In this document: piece after piece, positions 37,204 through 45,637 of the stretch
Layout: each line of letters begins with the position of its first letter
How positions within the stretch are numbered: position 1 is the first letter of the stretch
Source: UBA6912 sp963792895
GTDB lineage: Bacteria > Actinomycetota > Acidimicrobiia > Spongiisociales > UBA5794
DNA length: 64,000 nucleotides
NCBI GenBank assembly: GCA_963792895.1
Contig: CAWBYA010000008.1
Span: 310,001-374,000 of the forward strand
Direction: 5' to 3'
Made by a program: the position numbers and the translations under genes
The notes under the pieces: model-generated
Told to the model about the DNA's origin: nothing
Seen by the model: the letters and a program-made list of their open reading frames with translations, nothing else
The model's database searches: none

Positions 37204-37611
37204 TCAGCTCTCGCCGGTCTCCCCGTCCGCCGAGTCGAGGCGGAGCGAAGCGGAGTTCAAGCAGTAGCGCTTGCCGGTTGGGTCGGGCCCGTCGGAGAAC
37301 ACGTGGCCGAGATGGGCGCCACAGTTCGCACAGGTGACCTCGGTGCGGGGAACGATCAACTTGAAGTCGTGTTTGGTGGCGACTGCGCCGTCTGCGATGG
37401 GCTGCCAGAAGGACGGCCAACCGGTGCCTGAGTCGTACTTCGTATCGCTGGTGAAGAGCGCTTCGTCGCACACGATGCACCGATACGTGCCGTCGCCGTG
37501 TTCGTCCCAGTACGCACCGGAGAACGGCGGCTCGGTGCCGGCTTCTTGCGTGACGTGATACTGAACGTCGGTGAGACGCTCCCTGAGCTCGGGGTTGTCG
37601 TGCTTGCGCAT
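37204..37611 (-). CDS. msrB: peptide-methionine (R)-S-oxide reductase MsrB
   Basis: The 135-residue enzyme repairs methionine-R-sulfoxide. Zinc-binding cysteine pairs are at residues 45/48 (CIVC) and 94/97 (CANC), and the catalytic Cys is at 117 in RYCLNSASLR. The position that is a resolving Cys in many MsrBs is Thr here (SGTGWPSF, residue 63), so regeneration must use another thiol. The start at ATG 37611 is supported by TACGAT 6 nt upstream. Confidence 0.95.
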   Translation of the reverse strand: MRKHDNPELRERLTDVQYHVTQEAGTEPPFSGAYWDEHGDGTYRCIVCDEALFTSDTKYDSGTGWPSFWQPIADGAVATKHDFKLIVPRTEVTCANCGAHLGHVFSDGPDPTGKRYCLNSASLRLDSADGETGES

Positions 37612-37623
37612 GACCGAATCGTA
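37609..37623 (-). promoter_or_regulatory. leaderless -10 element (TACGAT) of msrB
   Basis: On the minus strand TACGAT (37623-37618) ends 6 nt before ATG 37611. Confidence 0.5.
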
Positions 37624-37674
37624 CAGGGGCAGCGGCCGCACGGAAACGTGTATTTGTTGGATGTGGTGGGCCCC

Positions 37675-37689
37675 TACCCTGGCGCAATG
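37675..37689 (+). promoter_or_regulatory. leaderless -10 element (TACCCT) of the AAA ATPase gene
   Basis: TACCCT (37675-37680) ends 6 nt before ATG 37687. Confidence 0.5.
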
Positions 37690-39099
37690 CTCGACGCACC
37701 TCCACGTCCCACCACTCTCGGCGAGCTGCGCCAATCGGGGTGGCAAGACCGCTCCGTGAAGGAGGAGCTCCGCCACAACGTCGTGACTCGGCTTCGTACC
37801 GGCCAGGAGCTCTTCCCCGGCATCCTCGGCTTCGAGGACACGGTGCTGCCGGCCCTGGAGAGATCGCTGCTCGCCGGTCACGACATTGTGCTCCTCGGCG
37901 AACGCGGCCAGGCGAAGACCCGGCTCATTCGCGGGCTCGTCCAACTCCTCGACCCGGAGATCCCCGTTGTTGCCGGAGGTGAGGTCAACGATTCGCCCTA
38001 TGACCCGGTGAGCGCTCACGCCGCATCCCTCATCGCCGAGATGGGCGACGAGACGCCGATCGCCTGGCTGCCCAGGGAGCGGCGCTACGGGGAGAAGCTC
38101 GCAACGCCCGATACCTCTGTTGCCGACCTCATCGGGGACGTCGATCCCATCCGAGTGGCCGAAGGGCGCTACCTCTCCGACGAGCTCGTCATCCACTACG
38201 GCCTCGTGCCCCGCACGAACCGCGGCATCTTCTCGATCAACGAGCTTCCCGACCTCCCGGCCCGCATCCAGGTCGCACTGTTCAACGTCCTGGAGGAGCG
38301 CGACGTACAGATTCGCGGGTTTCAGGTGCGAATGCCGATCGATTTGCTGCTCGTCGCCACCGCCAACCCCGAGGACTACACCAACCGCGGCCGCATCATC
38401 ACGCCGCTCAAAGATCGCTTCGGCAGCGAGATCCGTACCCACTATCCGGTGGACCCGGCCCACGAGATAGAGATCATGGACCAGGAGGCGCGCCCACCCT
38501 CCGGCGACGTTCCGGTGACGGTGCCCGAGTTCATGAAGGAGGTGCTCGCCGAGTTCACCCGGATCGCCCGCCGCTCACCGCACATCAATCAACGGGCGGG
38601 AGTGTCAGTCCGGCTGTCGATCGCAAACCTCGAGACCGTCATGGCGTCCGCCGTGCGCAGAGCCATCCGGCTGGGCGAGGACGAAGCGGTACCCCGAGTG
38701 TCGGATCTGCCTGCGACACTGCAAAGCTCCGGGGGGCGCATCGAGTTCGAGACTTTCGAGGAGGATCGGAAGGACGACATCTTGAGCCAGCTCCTCGGCC
38801 ACGCCGTGCTCGAGGTGTTCGTCGACCGGCTCCAAGGTCACGACTTCTCGTGGCTCCTCGACCGATTCGACGACGACCTCATCGTCGATACGGGCGATCT
38901 CACCCCTGCGTCCGACATGGTTGGGCCCTTCGCCGAGGCGCCTGGCCTGTCGACTCTCCTGCATCGCTTGGGCGTCGACCAGCCAACGCTGGCGCTCACC
39001 GCCTCAGCTGTCGAATTCGCCCTCGAAGGTCTCCACCTCTCACGGCGGCTCAACAAGACGGCGAACGGCCACTACACGGCAGGCATGCGCAGCCTCTAG
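37687..39099 (+). CDS. Mg-chelatase/MoxR-like AAA+ ATPase (Rv0958-like)
   Basis: The 470-residue AAA+ protein has the P-loop variant LLGERGQAKTRLIR, GIFSINELPDLPARIQVALFNVLEERDVQIRG (Walker B region) and sensor-1 LLVATANPEDYTNRGRIITPLKDRFG. Its length and layout match the Mg-chelatase-like ATPases of actinobacteria that pair with a VWA protein (Rv0958/Rv0959). The VWA partner is at 39854. Such pairs act as ATPase plus metal-dependent adaptor to remodel or insert metals into client enzymes; the client is unknown. ATG 37687 is supported by TACCCT 6 nt upstream. Confidence 0.85.
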   Translation: MLDAPPRPTTLGELRQSGWQDRSVKEELRHNVVTRLRTGQELFPGILGFEDTVLPALERSLLAGHDIVLLGERGQAKTRLIRGLVQLLDPEIPVVAGGEVNDSPYDPVSAHAASLIAEMGDETPIAWLPRERRYGEKLATPDTSVADLIGDVDPIRVAEGRYLSDELVIHYGLVPRTNRGIFSINELPDLPARIQVALFNVLEERDVQIRGFQVRMPIDLLLVATANPEDYTNRGRIITPLKDRFGSEIRTHYPVDPAHEIEIMDQEARPPSGDVPVTVPEFMKEVLAEFTRIARRSPHINQRAGVSVRLSIANLETVMASAVRRAIRLGEDEAVPRVSDLPATLQSSGGRIEFETFEEDRKDDILSQLLGHAVLEVFVDRLQGHDFSWLLDRFDDDLIVDTGDLTPASDMVGPFAEAPGLSTLLHRLGVDQPTLALTASAVEFALEGLHLSRRLNKTANGHYTAGMRSL

Positions 39100-39113
39100 C
39101 GCGCTGCTCCGCC

Positions 39114-39683
39114 TCAGCTCGGGGATCGCCCCAACAGCCGCTTGAACAGCCGGATGATCGGGGCGAAGAGGCTCGACAGGAAGAGCGAGATGCCCCGGAC
39201 TTCACCCGCCGCGATCTCCTCGGCCTCTTCCTTGGTCTCGGCCGTCAGCTTGGCCTCGACGCAGGCGACGAACTCGGTGATGAGGCGTCCCGACATCTCC
39301 TTGATCAGCCCCGTCCGCCCGAACTGGGCAGCGGCGCCGGAGAGGATGACGTCGGCATCGACCGTCACTCGGGTGCCGCCCTCCATGGGCTCGACTCGAT
39401 AGGCAACCTTGACCTGCCCGACGCTCCCGCCCCGCCGGTCCATGCCTTTGCCGTTCACCGTTCCCGACCGAGTTCCTTCATCGGCCACAACTGTGGCTTC
39501 GCCCTCGAACGTGGCAGACATCGGGCCGAGCTTCACGCCCACCGACCCGGCATAGACCCCCGCGCCCTTGTCCTCGGTGAGGGTTGCGCCCGGGAGGCAT
39601 GCGGCAAGTGCCGGGACGTCCTGGAAGAGATCCCACACTCGTTCGATGGGCCGCCTGACCTCGATGATCTCCGTGATCTTCAC
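39114..39683 (-). CDS. CoxG-like SRPBCC-family protein
   Basis: The 189-residue protein has an SRPBCC (START-like) fold of the carbon monoxide dehydrogenase subunit G family: the N-terminus MKITEIIEVRRPIERVWDLF, DVPALAACLPGAT, and SGRLITEFVACVEAKL. An amphipathic C-terminal helix (LFLSSLFAPIIRLFKRLLG) suggests membrane association, as reported for CoxG proteins. It is inserted, on the opposite strand, between the AAA and VWA genes. No CO dehydrogenase genes are in the window. Confidence 0.85.
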   Translation of the reverse strand: MKITEIIEVRRPIERVWDLFQDVPALAACLPGATLTEDKGAGVYAGSVGVKLGPMSATFEGEATVVADEGTRSGTVNGKGMDRRGGSVGQVKVAYRVEPMEGGTRVTVDADVILSGAAAQFGRTGLIKEMSGRLITEFVACVEAKLTAETKEEAEEIAAGEVRGISLFLSSLFAPIIRLFKRLLGRSPS

Positions 39684-39853
39684 GTCACGTGTCCCCTCTC
39701 GTCACTCCGCGGCGCGCATCGCTCGCTGCCCGCCTTCGACGGCTCTCCCAACGCCGAAGTCCGCCGCTCTTGGCGCTCGCAACCGTAGTCGGAAGCCGTC
39801 ACCGCCGCCTACCCTGCATGCATGACACCAGCACCACCGGCTGCAGTGCTCCA

Positions 39854-41797
39854 ATGACCGTCAACCGCTACTCGCGATGGGACGGCACCCAGGACCCGCT
39901 CGCCGATCTCCGATCGGCGGACAAGCTGGCCGACGGCTTCGCCGACCGTCTTCTCGACGGTATGAGCGCCGACCGGGCGATGCGCCGACTGCTCGAAGAC
40001 GGCATGCCGGGCCGCTTCGGCGGATTGCAGAACCTCCGCAACCGCCTTCGCGACCTGCAGGAGCAGCGGCGGCAGCAGAGCAGGCTCGGAGATGCGCTCG
40101 ACGAGATCGCCGACGCACTCGACGACATCGTCTCGACCGAGACGGCGGAACTGGCCGCGGCCCCAGACGCCGACGCCCGCTTCCAAGAGGCGATATTGGC
40201 GAACCTGCCGCCCGATCCGGCCGGCCGCGTCCGAGAGCTCCAGGGCTACACCTTTCGTTCGGAAGAAGCAGCGCAGGCTTTCGATGAGCTGATCGAGCAG
40301 TTGCGGCACCAGATGCTCGATGCCTACCTCGGCCAGATCGCCGAGGGTATGCAGAACCTCAGCGAGGAGGACCTCGCAGCACTGCGCGACATGCTTGCGG
40401 ACCTCAACCGGATGATGGAGCAGCGTGCTGCAGCACTTGGTCCGTCGCAAGAGGAGTTCGACCGGTTCATGGCGCAGCACGGTCGGTTCTTCCCTGAGAA
40501 CCCCGGCAACCTCGACGAGCTGCTCGAGGTGCTGGCGCAGCGGGCGGCGGCGATGAGCAGGTTCATGGCCTCGTTGTCACCCGAACAGCGCGCCCAGCTC
40601 CAAGGCCTCGCCGAAGAGCTGATGGGCGACATGGGCCTGGCGTTCGAGGTCAGCAGGTTGAATGCCAACCTCCGCCAGGCGATGCCCGGCATGGGGTGGG
40701 ACCGCGGCGTGTCCCTGGAAGGCGACCGGAGCTTGGGCATGGGCGAGGCGCTGGCAGAGATCGAGGCGCTGTCCGAGTTCGAGAACCTCGAGGCGTGCAT
40801 GCGTCAGGACTATCCGGGGGCATCGCTCGACGACATCGACACCGATGACGTGTCGCGCCTCATGGGCGACGATGCCGCCCGAGACATCGAAGCGCTGAAG
40901 GAGATCGAGCGACTCCTCCAAGAGGCCGGCATGATCGTTCGTGAAGGCGGACGCATCGAGCTCACCGCGCGCGGGGTGCGCAAGCTCGGCGAGAGGGCCC
41001 TGGCAACGGTGTTCGAGCGTCTCGACCTCGACCGCGCCGGAAGCCACGAGATACGCGATGCGGGTGGCTTTGGTGAGGCCACCGGGCAGAGCCGCCCATG
41101 GCGCTTCGGCGACCCGTTCCGCATCGACCTCCAGGGCACCGTCACCAACGCCGTCCTGCGCGAAGGTCCGACGGAGGGCCGGCTGCGATTGATGCCGGAT
41201 GACTTCATGCTCGCCGAGGCGGAGGCGCGAACCTCCACGGCGACGGTGCTGCTGCTCGACATGAGCCGGTCGATGCCGATGCGGGGTCACTGGGAGCACG
41301 CCCGCCGCATGACCTTTGCCTTGCACACGCTGATCTCGAGCCAGTACGCCGAAGACCGCCTCCACATCGTCGGCTTCTCCGACTATGCGAGGGTGCTGCG
41401 CCCCACCGACTTGGCAGCCGTCGAGTGGGAGCCCGTCTATGGCACCAACTACGAGCATGCGTTCCTGCTCGCCGGGCGACTCCTGGCCAAGGAGGCGGCG
41501 GGCGCCCGCCAAGTGATCCTCGTCACGGACGGCGAGCCGACGGCGCATCTCGTCGGCGACCAGGTGTTCTTCAACTGGCCGCCGGTGCCTGAGACCATCG
41601 AGCGATCGCTGCGCGAAGCGCGGCGCCTGGCCCAGGGCGGAGTCACGATGAACATCTTCATGCTCGAGGACGACCCGCGCCTCGTGCACTTCATCGATCG
41701 TCTTGCGAAGCTCGTCCAGGGCCGCGTGTTCGCCGTCCCGGACGACGATCTCGGAACGTTTGTCGTTCGCGACTACGTGCGCAACAAGGGCAAGTGA
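39854..41797 (+). CDS. VWA-domain protein paired with the AAA ATPase (Rv0959-like)
   Basis: The 647-residue protein has a helical, Met/Glu/Arg-rich N-terminal two thirds and a C-terminal von Willebrand A domain. The MIDAS motif is LLLDMSRSM (DxSxS), followed by a conserved Thr (YGTNYEHAF) and ILVTDGEPTAHL. It should be cytoplasmic and bind Mg2+. It is the expected partner of the AAA ATPase at 37687 although a convergent CoxG gene lies between them. ATG 39854 is used; an in-frame ATG at 39818 is an alternative start. Confidence 0.85.
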   Translation: MTVNRYSRWDGTQDPLADLRSADKLADGFADRLLDGMSADRAMRRLLEDGMPGRFGGLQNLRNRLRDLQEQRRQQSRLGDALDEIADALDDIVSTETAELAAAPDADARFQEAILANLPPDPAGRVRELQGYTFRSEEAAQAFDELIEQLRHQMLDAYLGQIAEGMQNLSEEDLAALRDMLADLNRMMEQRAAALGPSQEEFDRFMAQHGRFFPENPGNLDELLEVLAQRAAAMSRFMASLSPEQRAQLQGLAEELMGDMGLAFEVSRLNANLRQAMPGMGWDRGVSLEGDRSLGMGEALAEIEALSEFENLEACMRQDYPGASLDDIDTDDVSRLMGDDAARDIEALKEIERLLQEAGMIVREGGRIELTARGVRKLGERALATVFERLDLDRAGSHEIRDAGGFGEATGQSRPWRFGDPFRIDLQGTVTNAVLREGPTEGRLRLMPDDFMLAEAEARTSTATVLLLDMSRSMPMRGHWEHARRMTFALHTLISSQYAEDRLHIVGFSDYARVLRPTDLAAVEWEPVYGTNYEHAFLLAGRLLAKEAAGARQVILVTDGEPTAHLVGDQVFFNWPPVPETIERSLREARRLAQGGVTMNIFMLEDDPRLVHFIDRLAKLVQGRVFAVPDDDLGTFVVRDYVRNKGK

Positions 41798-41809
41798 CGG
41801 GGTCGCCTT

Positions 41810-41861
41810 CGTTCCTGCGTGGCCGACCGGCCGGAAACGGCACCCGATCCACGCCGGAACG
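41810..41861 (+). repeat. 52-nt palindromic dispersed repeat, copy 1
   Basis: The 13-nt arms (CGTTCCTGCGTGG and its near complement) enclose a 26-nt centre. The element matches a second copy at 44018-44069 in inverted orientation at 44 of 52 positions. It lies between convergent genes and may act as a terminator. Confidence 0.75.
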
Positions 41862-41879
41862 AGTCGTGATCGTCGGTCT

Positions 41880-42191
41880 CTACGCCTGGGCGGTTGCGTA
41901 CATGGCCGCACCGACGTGGGCGTCGAACCACGCTTCCGTCGTGGTCTGGCGAGCCAGATCGGCCAGGGCGAAGCTCGCCTTCGCCAGCCGGGGGGTCGTC
42001 AACCGATTGAGAATGTCGACGGACTCGACGTGGGCGAGCACGCACAACGTGTCCACACCCGACCAGTAGAACCTCGCATCCGAGACTCCGTTCTCCTCGC
42101 GCATCGCCCTGCAGTACTCGAGTGCCGCCATCGCCAGCGCGTTGCGATCAGCTCCGTCGCGGCGCTCCCAGCGGGTGTAGCCGACATCCAT
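41880..42191 (-). CDS. small protein of unknown function
   Basis: The 103-residue soluble protein (MDVGYTRWERRDGADRNAL, ARFYWSGVDTLCVLAHVES) has balanced composition and a ribosome binding site, GAGGAG, 8 nt before ATG 42191. I do not recognise the family; ferredoxin-like dimeric alpha-beta-barrel folds have a similar look, but that is a guess. Confidence 0.6.
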   Translation of the reverse strand: MDVGYTRWERRDGADRNALAMAALEYCRAMREENGVSDARFYWSGVDTLCVLAHVESVDILNRLTTPRLAKASFALADLARQTTTEAWFDAHVGAAMYATAQA

Positions 42192-42271
42192 GGGGGGTCT
42201 CCTCGCTCGTCACCCTCCAACCGTACGCACTGACACGACGCCGTGGGCTATCGAGCGCAGACTTCGTTCGC

Positions 42272-43906
42272 TCACCGCAGCTCGAACAGGTACATCACAC
42301 TCGGGCCGGAAGCCGTTGGCGGCACGGTGGCCACGCCGAGCGAGCCGTGCAGGGCAAGGTGGCCGAGCAAGGGAGCCTGATCGAGACGGACGGTCGAGCC
42401 GTCCCAGGTCCCTGCCGACTCGGACAGCACCCAGAAGCTCGGCACTGGGCCGGACGCAGCCGCAGTGAGGATGGTGTCGCCGCTCAGCCGGGCGAAATCA
42501 CCGAACCCCTCGCCGCCTTCGGCGACGACCTTGCCCGACCAAGTGGTGCCGTTCCATGCGTACAAGTAGACGCCGCCCGGTCCGCCCGGGCCGGGTGACG
42601 CACCGTTGGCGCCTACGAGGATGCGCCCATTGTCCACATCGACGCTCGAGCCAAACATCTCGCCGGCCCAGGGATGCGCCAGCCGTGCAGCCCCCCATGT
42701 CGTTCCGTCCCAACGCGCTGCATACGCGGCATCGCCGTAAGGGTCACCGAACGCGATGACGTCGCCATCGAGGGCGATCGGGCCCGGCCCTGCGACAGGC
42801 TCCACCACGTCGAACGTGAACAGACAATGGTCCCACGACACGCCGTTCCACTTGAGCTCGACGAACTGGAGTGGCCCCCAGCGCGCAACGATACGATCGC
42901 CGTCCATGGCCACGAGCCCGTCGAAGCCGCCGTCGTAGGGCAGCGCGATACGCTCGTCCACCCAGGTGTCGCCGACCTTCTCGAACACGTAGACGACGGG
43001 GGTGTGCCCGAAGCCCGTCACGGCGACTCGATTGCCGGATGCCGCCACCCCGAGCGGAAAGGCCTCTTCGAAGTCAGGGGTGGTGCGCACGAGCTCGGTA
43101 GGCACCCACCGCCCACCGACAGGAGCGAAGAACACCGCTGAGCTACCACCCGCGGCAGCCAGGCCGATGTCGGAGAACGCCACGTCCCAGCCCAGCGACT
43201 TGTCCACCGTCTCGAGAGACACGGACCACAGCATGCCGGGCACCTCATCGGGCCGCTCGGGCGGCACCGTTGGCGTGAGCCCGAGACCGCGACCGAGCAA
43301 CGACGCCATCTGGTCACGCTTGACGGGATCGTCCGGGCAGTACTCGTTGTTCGTTGGAGGATTGCAGCCCTTGGTGATCCCGGCCGCCGCCAGCGCGTCG
43401 ATGTCCGCTTCGAAGATGGACCCGGCATCGTCCACGAACGCATTGAGCGCGCTGGGCGCCAGGTCGAGCGCCCTCGTCAAGAACGCGGCCATCTGTGCCC
43501 TCGTGACCGTCGCGTCGGGACAGAACATCGTGTTGGCTGGGGGGTTGCAGCCTTTCGTGATCCCCGCTGCAGCGAGGGCGTTGATGTCCGCCTCGAATAT
43601 CGACCCGGCATCGTCCACGAACGCATTGAGCGCGCTGGGCGCCAGGTCGAGCGCCCTCGTCAAGAACGCGGCCATCTCGCCGCGGGTGACGGCCCGCCCT
43701 GGGCAATAGTGGGTGTTCAGCGGCGGGTTGCACCCGCGAGTGATGCCCTCGGCGGCGATCGCCTCGATGAACCCCTCATGGATGTCTGCGTCGTCATCGA
43801 AGAACGTGCCCCCCGGCGGCAGATCGTCGACGGCGACGGCCACCGCAGGCATCCACAGAACGACGACCGTGAGCAGCACACCAAGGATGCGGAAGGACTC
43901 GCGCAC
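42272..43906 (-). CDS. S-layer-homology protein with beta-propeller-like (FG-GAP-type) region
   Basis: The 544-residue secreted protein has a signal peptide (VRESFRILGVLLTVVVLW) and three S-layer-homology repeats of about 61 residues, each with the pattern AAAGITKGCNPP...YCPD..VTRxQMAAFLTRAL. A roughly 330-residue repeat region of short beta strands follows, with recurring GNRVAVTG, DGDVIAFGDP and NGRILVGANG units typical of integrin-like propellers. It is probably anchored to the cell wall through the SLH part. GTG 43906 is chosen for the signal peptide and an AGAGAGG sequence 7 nt upstream. Confidence 0.85.
   Translation of the reverse strand: MRESFRILGVLLTVVVLWMPAVAVAVDDLPPGGTFFDDDADIHEGFIEAIAAEGITRGCNPPLNTHYCPGRAVTRGEMAAFLTRALDLAPSALNAFVDDAGSIFEADINALAAAGITKGCNPPANTMFCPDATVTRAQMAAFLTRALDLAPSALNAFVDDAGSIFEADIDALAAAGITKGCNPPTNNEYCPDDPVKRDQMASLLGRGLGLTPTVPPERPDEVPGMLWSVSLETVDKSLGWDVAFSDIGLAAAGGSSAVFFAPVGGRWVPTELVRTTPDFEEAFPLGVAASGNRVAVTGFGHTPVVYVFEKVGDTWVDERIALPYDGGFDGLVAMDGDRIVARWGPLQFVELKWNGVSWDHCLFTFDVVEPVAGPGPIALDGDVIAFGDPYGDAAYAARWDGTTWGAARLAHPWAGEMFGSSVDVDNGRILVGANGASPGPGGPGGVYLYAWNGTTWSGKVVAEGGEGFGDFARLSGDTILTAAASGPVPSFWVLSESAGTWDGSTVRLDQAPLLGHLALHGSLGVATVPPTASGPSVMYLFELR
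43419..43677 (-). repeat. 76-bp exact direct repeat inside SLH domains
   Basis: 43419-43494 and 43602-43677 are identical over 76 nt, with a period of 183 nt (61 codons). They encode the same part of SLH repeats 2 and 3, so one repeat was copied recently or is kept identical by gene conversion. Confidence 0.85.
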
Positions 43907-44017
43907 AACACACCTCTCTCTGCGGTGGTCGGCGCTCGGCCCCATCGTCGCAGGATGTTGTCACTTGCAGATAGTGCCGGTGGGCCCTGCTTGGGCCCAC
44001 CGACCCTGGGATGGAGC

Positions 44018-44069
44018 CGTTCTTGCGTGGATCGGGTGCAGTTTGTGGCAGGTCATCCACGCAGGAACG
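44018..44069 (-). repeat. 52-nt palindromic dispersed repeat, copy 2
   Basis: The complement of this stretch aligns without gaps to 41810-41861 (44 of 52 identical). The arms pair over 14 positions with one mismatch around a 24-nt loop. It lies just downstream of the ramB stop. Confidence 0.75.
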
Positions 44070-44070
44070 C

Positions 44071-45513
44071 TCAGGGGGCCTGGCGATCCAAGAACTCGTA
44101 CAGCTCGGTGAGGTCGACACCGGGAATCGTCTCGACCGGCATCGCGGCGAGCACGTGACTGTTGGGGCGCACCGACGGCCATGCCCAGCCTTCCCAGCGG
44201 GATGCGAGGTCGCCGGCCGGCTGGCGACAGCAGGTCGGATCCGGGCAGCGCGACACAGAGTGACGATTGGTCTGGCGGCCTCGGAAGAACTGGGCATCGT
44301 CGAATCGGGCGCCGACCGTGATCGCAGCGTGCGGCTCCTGCCCGGGGTCGACATGGGTGCCACACCAGAAGGTCCCGCCCGACGTGTCCGTGTATTGATA
44401 GTGCAACGAGAACTTGTCCTCGGAGTGGAAGGCCCGACGGGTCCCCCACTCCCGGCAGAGGCGCTGCCCCTCGATGGCCCCCACCGAGTTGCGGGGAAAG
44501 GGCACTCCATTGTTCTCGTACGCCTTCCAGATGATCCCCTGCTCGTCCGAGCGCACGAAGTGCACGGACAGGCCGAGATGCTGAGTCGCCAGGTTGGTGA
44601 AACGATGCGCCGCCATCTCGTATGACACGTAGAAGGCATCGCGCAGGTCTTCGACCGAAAGGTCGCGTTCCGTCTTGGCGTGGGCGAGCACGGGGACAAC
44701 CGACACCTCAGGCATGAGAATCGCCCCCGCGAAGTAGTTGACCTCGACCCTCTGGCGAAGAAACCGGGCGAAGTCCTGCGGCTCGGGATGATCGAGGGCG
44801 AAGTGCCCGAGCGTCTGCATCACAACCGAGCGAGCCCCCCGGGTCGACATCGAGTCACGTTGCGGGACGTAGATCCGCCGGTTGCGGAGGTCGGTGACGG
44901 ACCGGACCGATGACGGTACTCGTTGGGAACGATGCAGCGTGAAACCGAAGTGCGCCGCCAGACCACGAATATCGCCTTCCGTCAGGGCGCCCGTCCCGCT
45001 GTACCCCACCGCATCGACGACCTCGCGCGCAACGTCTTCGATCTCGGCGAAGTAGTTCCCGCGCTCTCGCATCTCGGCGCGTAGCTCCGAGTTGGCGATC
45101 CGGGCCTCCTCCCTCGTGACGATGGTCGGATGGGTGCGGCCCTTCAGCTCACGGAACAACCGGACGATGTGCTCGAGAACGACGTCGGGTGTCTTGGCCG
45201 TCGGCCGAAAGTGCGCCAGCCCCAACTCCTCGTAGAGCGGGTCTTCCTGTGCCCGCTCGAGGGCGATCTCGAGCTCGGCCCGTCGAGTGGGCGCTTCCGG
45301 CCGCAACAGCTCTGTGGTTGCCACGTCCAATGCGTCGGCCAGCGCATTGATGAGGCCAAGACGAGGCTCGCGTTTGCCGTTCTCCAGCATCGAGAGATAC
45401 GGCGCCGCTTTCCCCACCTGGGTGCCGAGCTCATCGAGGGTGAAACCCTTGGCGCGCCTGAAATGACGAATACGGTGACCGAGCACCACCGGATCTACGA
45501 TCTGAACACCCAT
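44071..45513 (-). CDS. ramB: RamB-type XRE-family regulator of acetate metabolism
   Basis: The 480-residue protein has an N-terminal XRE helix-turn-helix (residues 10-70: HFRRAKGFTLDELGTQVGK, YLSMLENGKREPR). A central ImmA/IrrE-like domain carries a degenerate metal motif (QTLGHFALDH instead of HELGH). The C-terminal ScfR/DUF2083-type domain has clustered Cys (RLCREWGTRRAF, TFWCGTHVDPG, SRCPDPTCCRQ). RamB represses glyoxylate-shunt genes in corynebacteria. Here it is divergent from aceB-aceA, which strongly supports that role. It starts at ATG 45513. Confidence 0.87.
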   Translation of the reverse strand: MGVQIVDPVVLGHRIRHFRRAKGFTLDELGTQVGKAAPYLSMLENGKREPRLGLINALADALDVATTELLRPEAPTRRAELEIALERAQEDPLYEELGLAHFRPTAKTPDVVLEHIVRLFRELKGRTHPTIVTREEARIANSELRAEMRERGNYFAEIEDVAREVVDAVGYSGTGALTEGDIRGLAAHFGFTLHRSQRVPSSVRSVTDLRNRRIYVPQRDSMSTRGARSVVMQTLGHFALDHPEPQDFARFLRQRVEVNYFAGAILMPEVSVVPVLAHAKTERDLSVEDLRDAFYVSYEMAAHRFTNLATQHLGLSVHFVRSDEQGIIWKAYENNGVPFPRNSVGAIEGQRLCREWGTRRAFHSEDKFSLHYQYTDTSGGTFWCGTHVDPGQEPHAAITVGARFDDAQFFRGRQTNRHSVSRCPDPTCCRQPAGDLASRWEGWAWPSVRPNSHVLAAMPVETIPGVDLTELYEFLDRQAP

Positions 45514-45565
45514 CGAAAGATGGCCTCTTCGTCGTCAGGAGAGAAGATCGAATGATATTCACCAG

Positions 45566-45581
45566 CTGTCAACTTGCAAGT
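45566..45581. promoter_or_regulatory. candidate RamB operator and ramB -35 region
   Basis: ACTTGCAAGT (45572-45581) is a perfect 10-bp palindrome with the TTGCAA core reported for corynebacterial RamB sites. It abuts TTGACA on the minus strand (45571-45566), a consensus -35 for ramB. A second TTGAC lies just to the right on the plus strand and may serve aceB. Confidence 0.45.
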
Positions 45582-45637
45582 CTTGACGACCTTCACAAAC
45601 CTCATCATCACAGCGAGAGTCAAAGGACGGAGCCACC

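Noticed and set aside
40577..41911. A 444-codon minus-strand frame opposite the VWA gene
   Set aside because: The plus strand encodes a complete MIDAS-containing VWA protein; the minus frame is compositional.
43419..43677. Possible CRISPR-like repeat/spacer array
   Set aside because: There are only two repeats, at a 183-nt period, inside a coding frame encoding SLH units; no cas genes are present.
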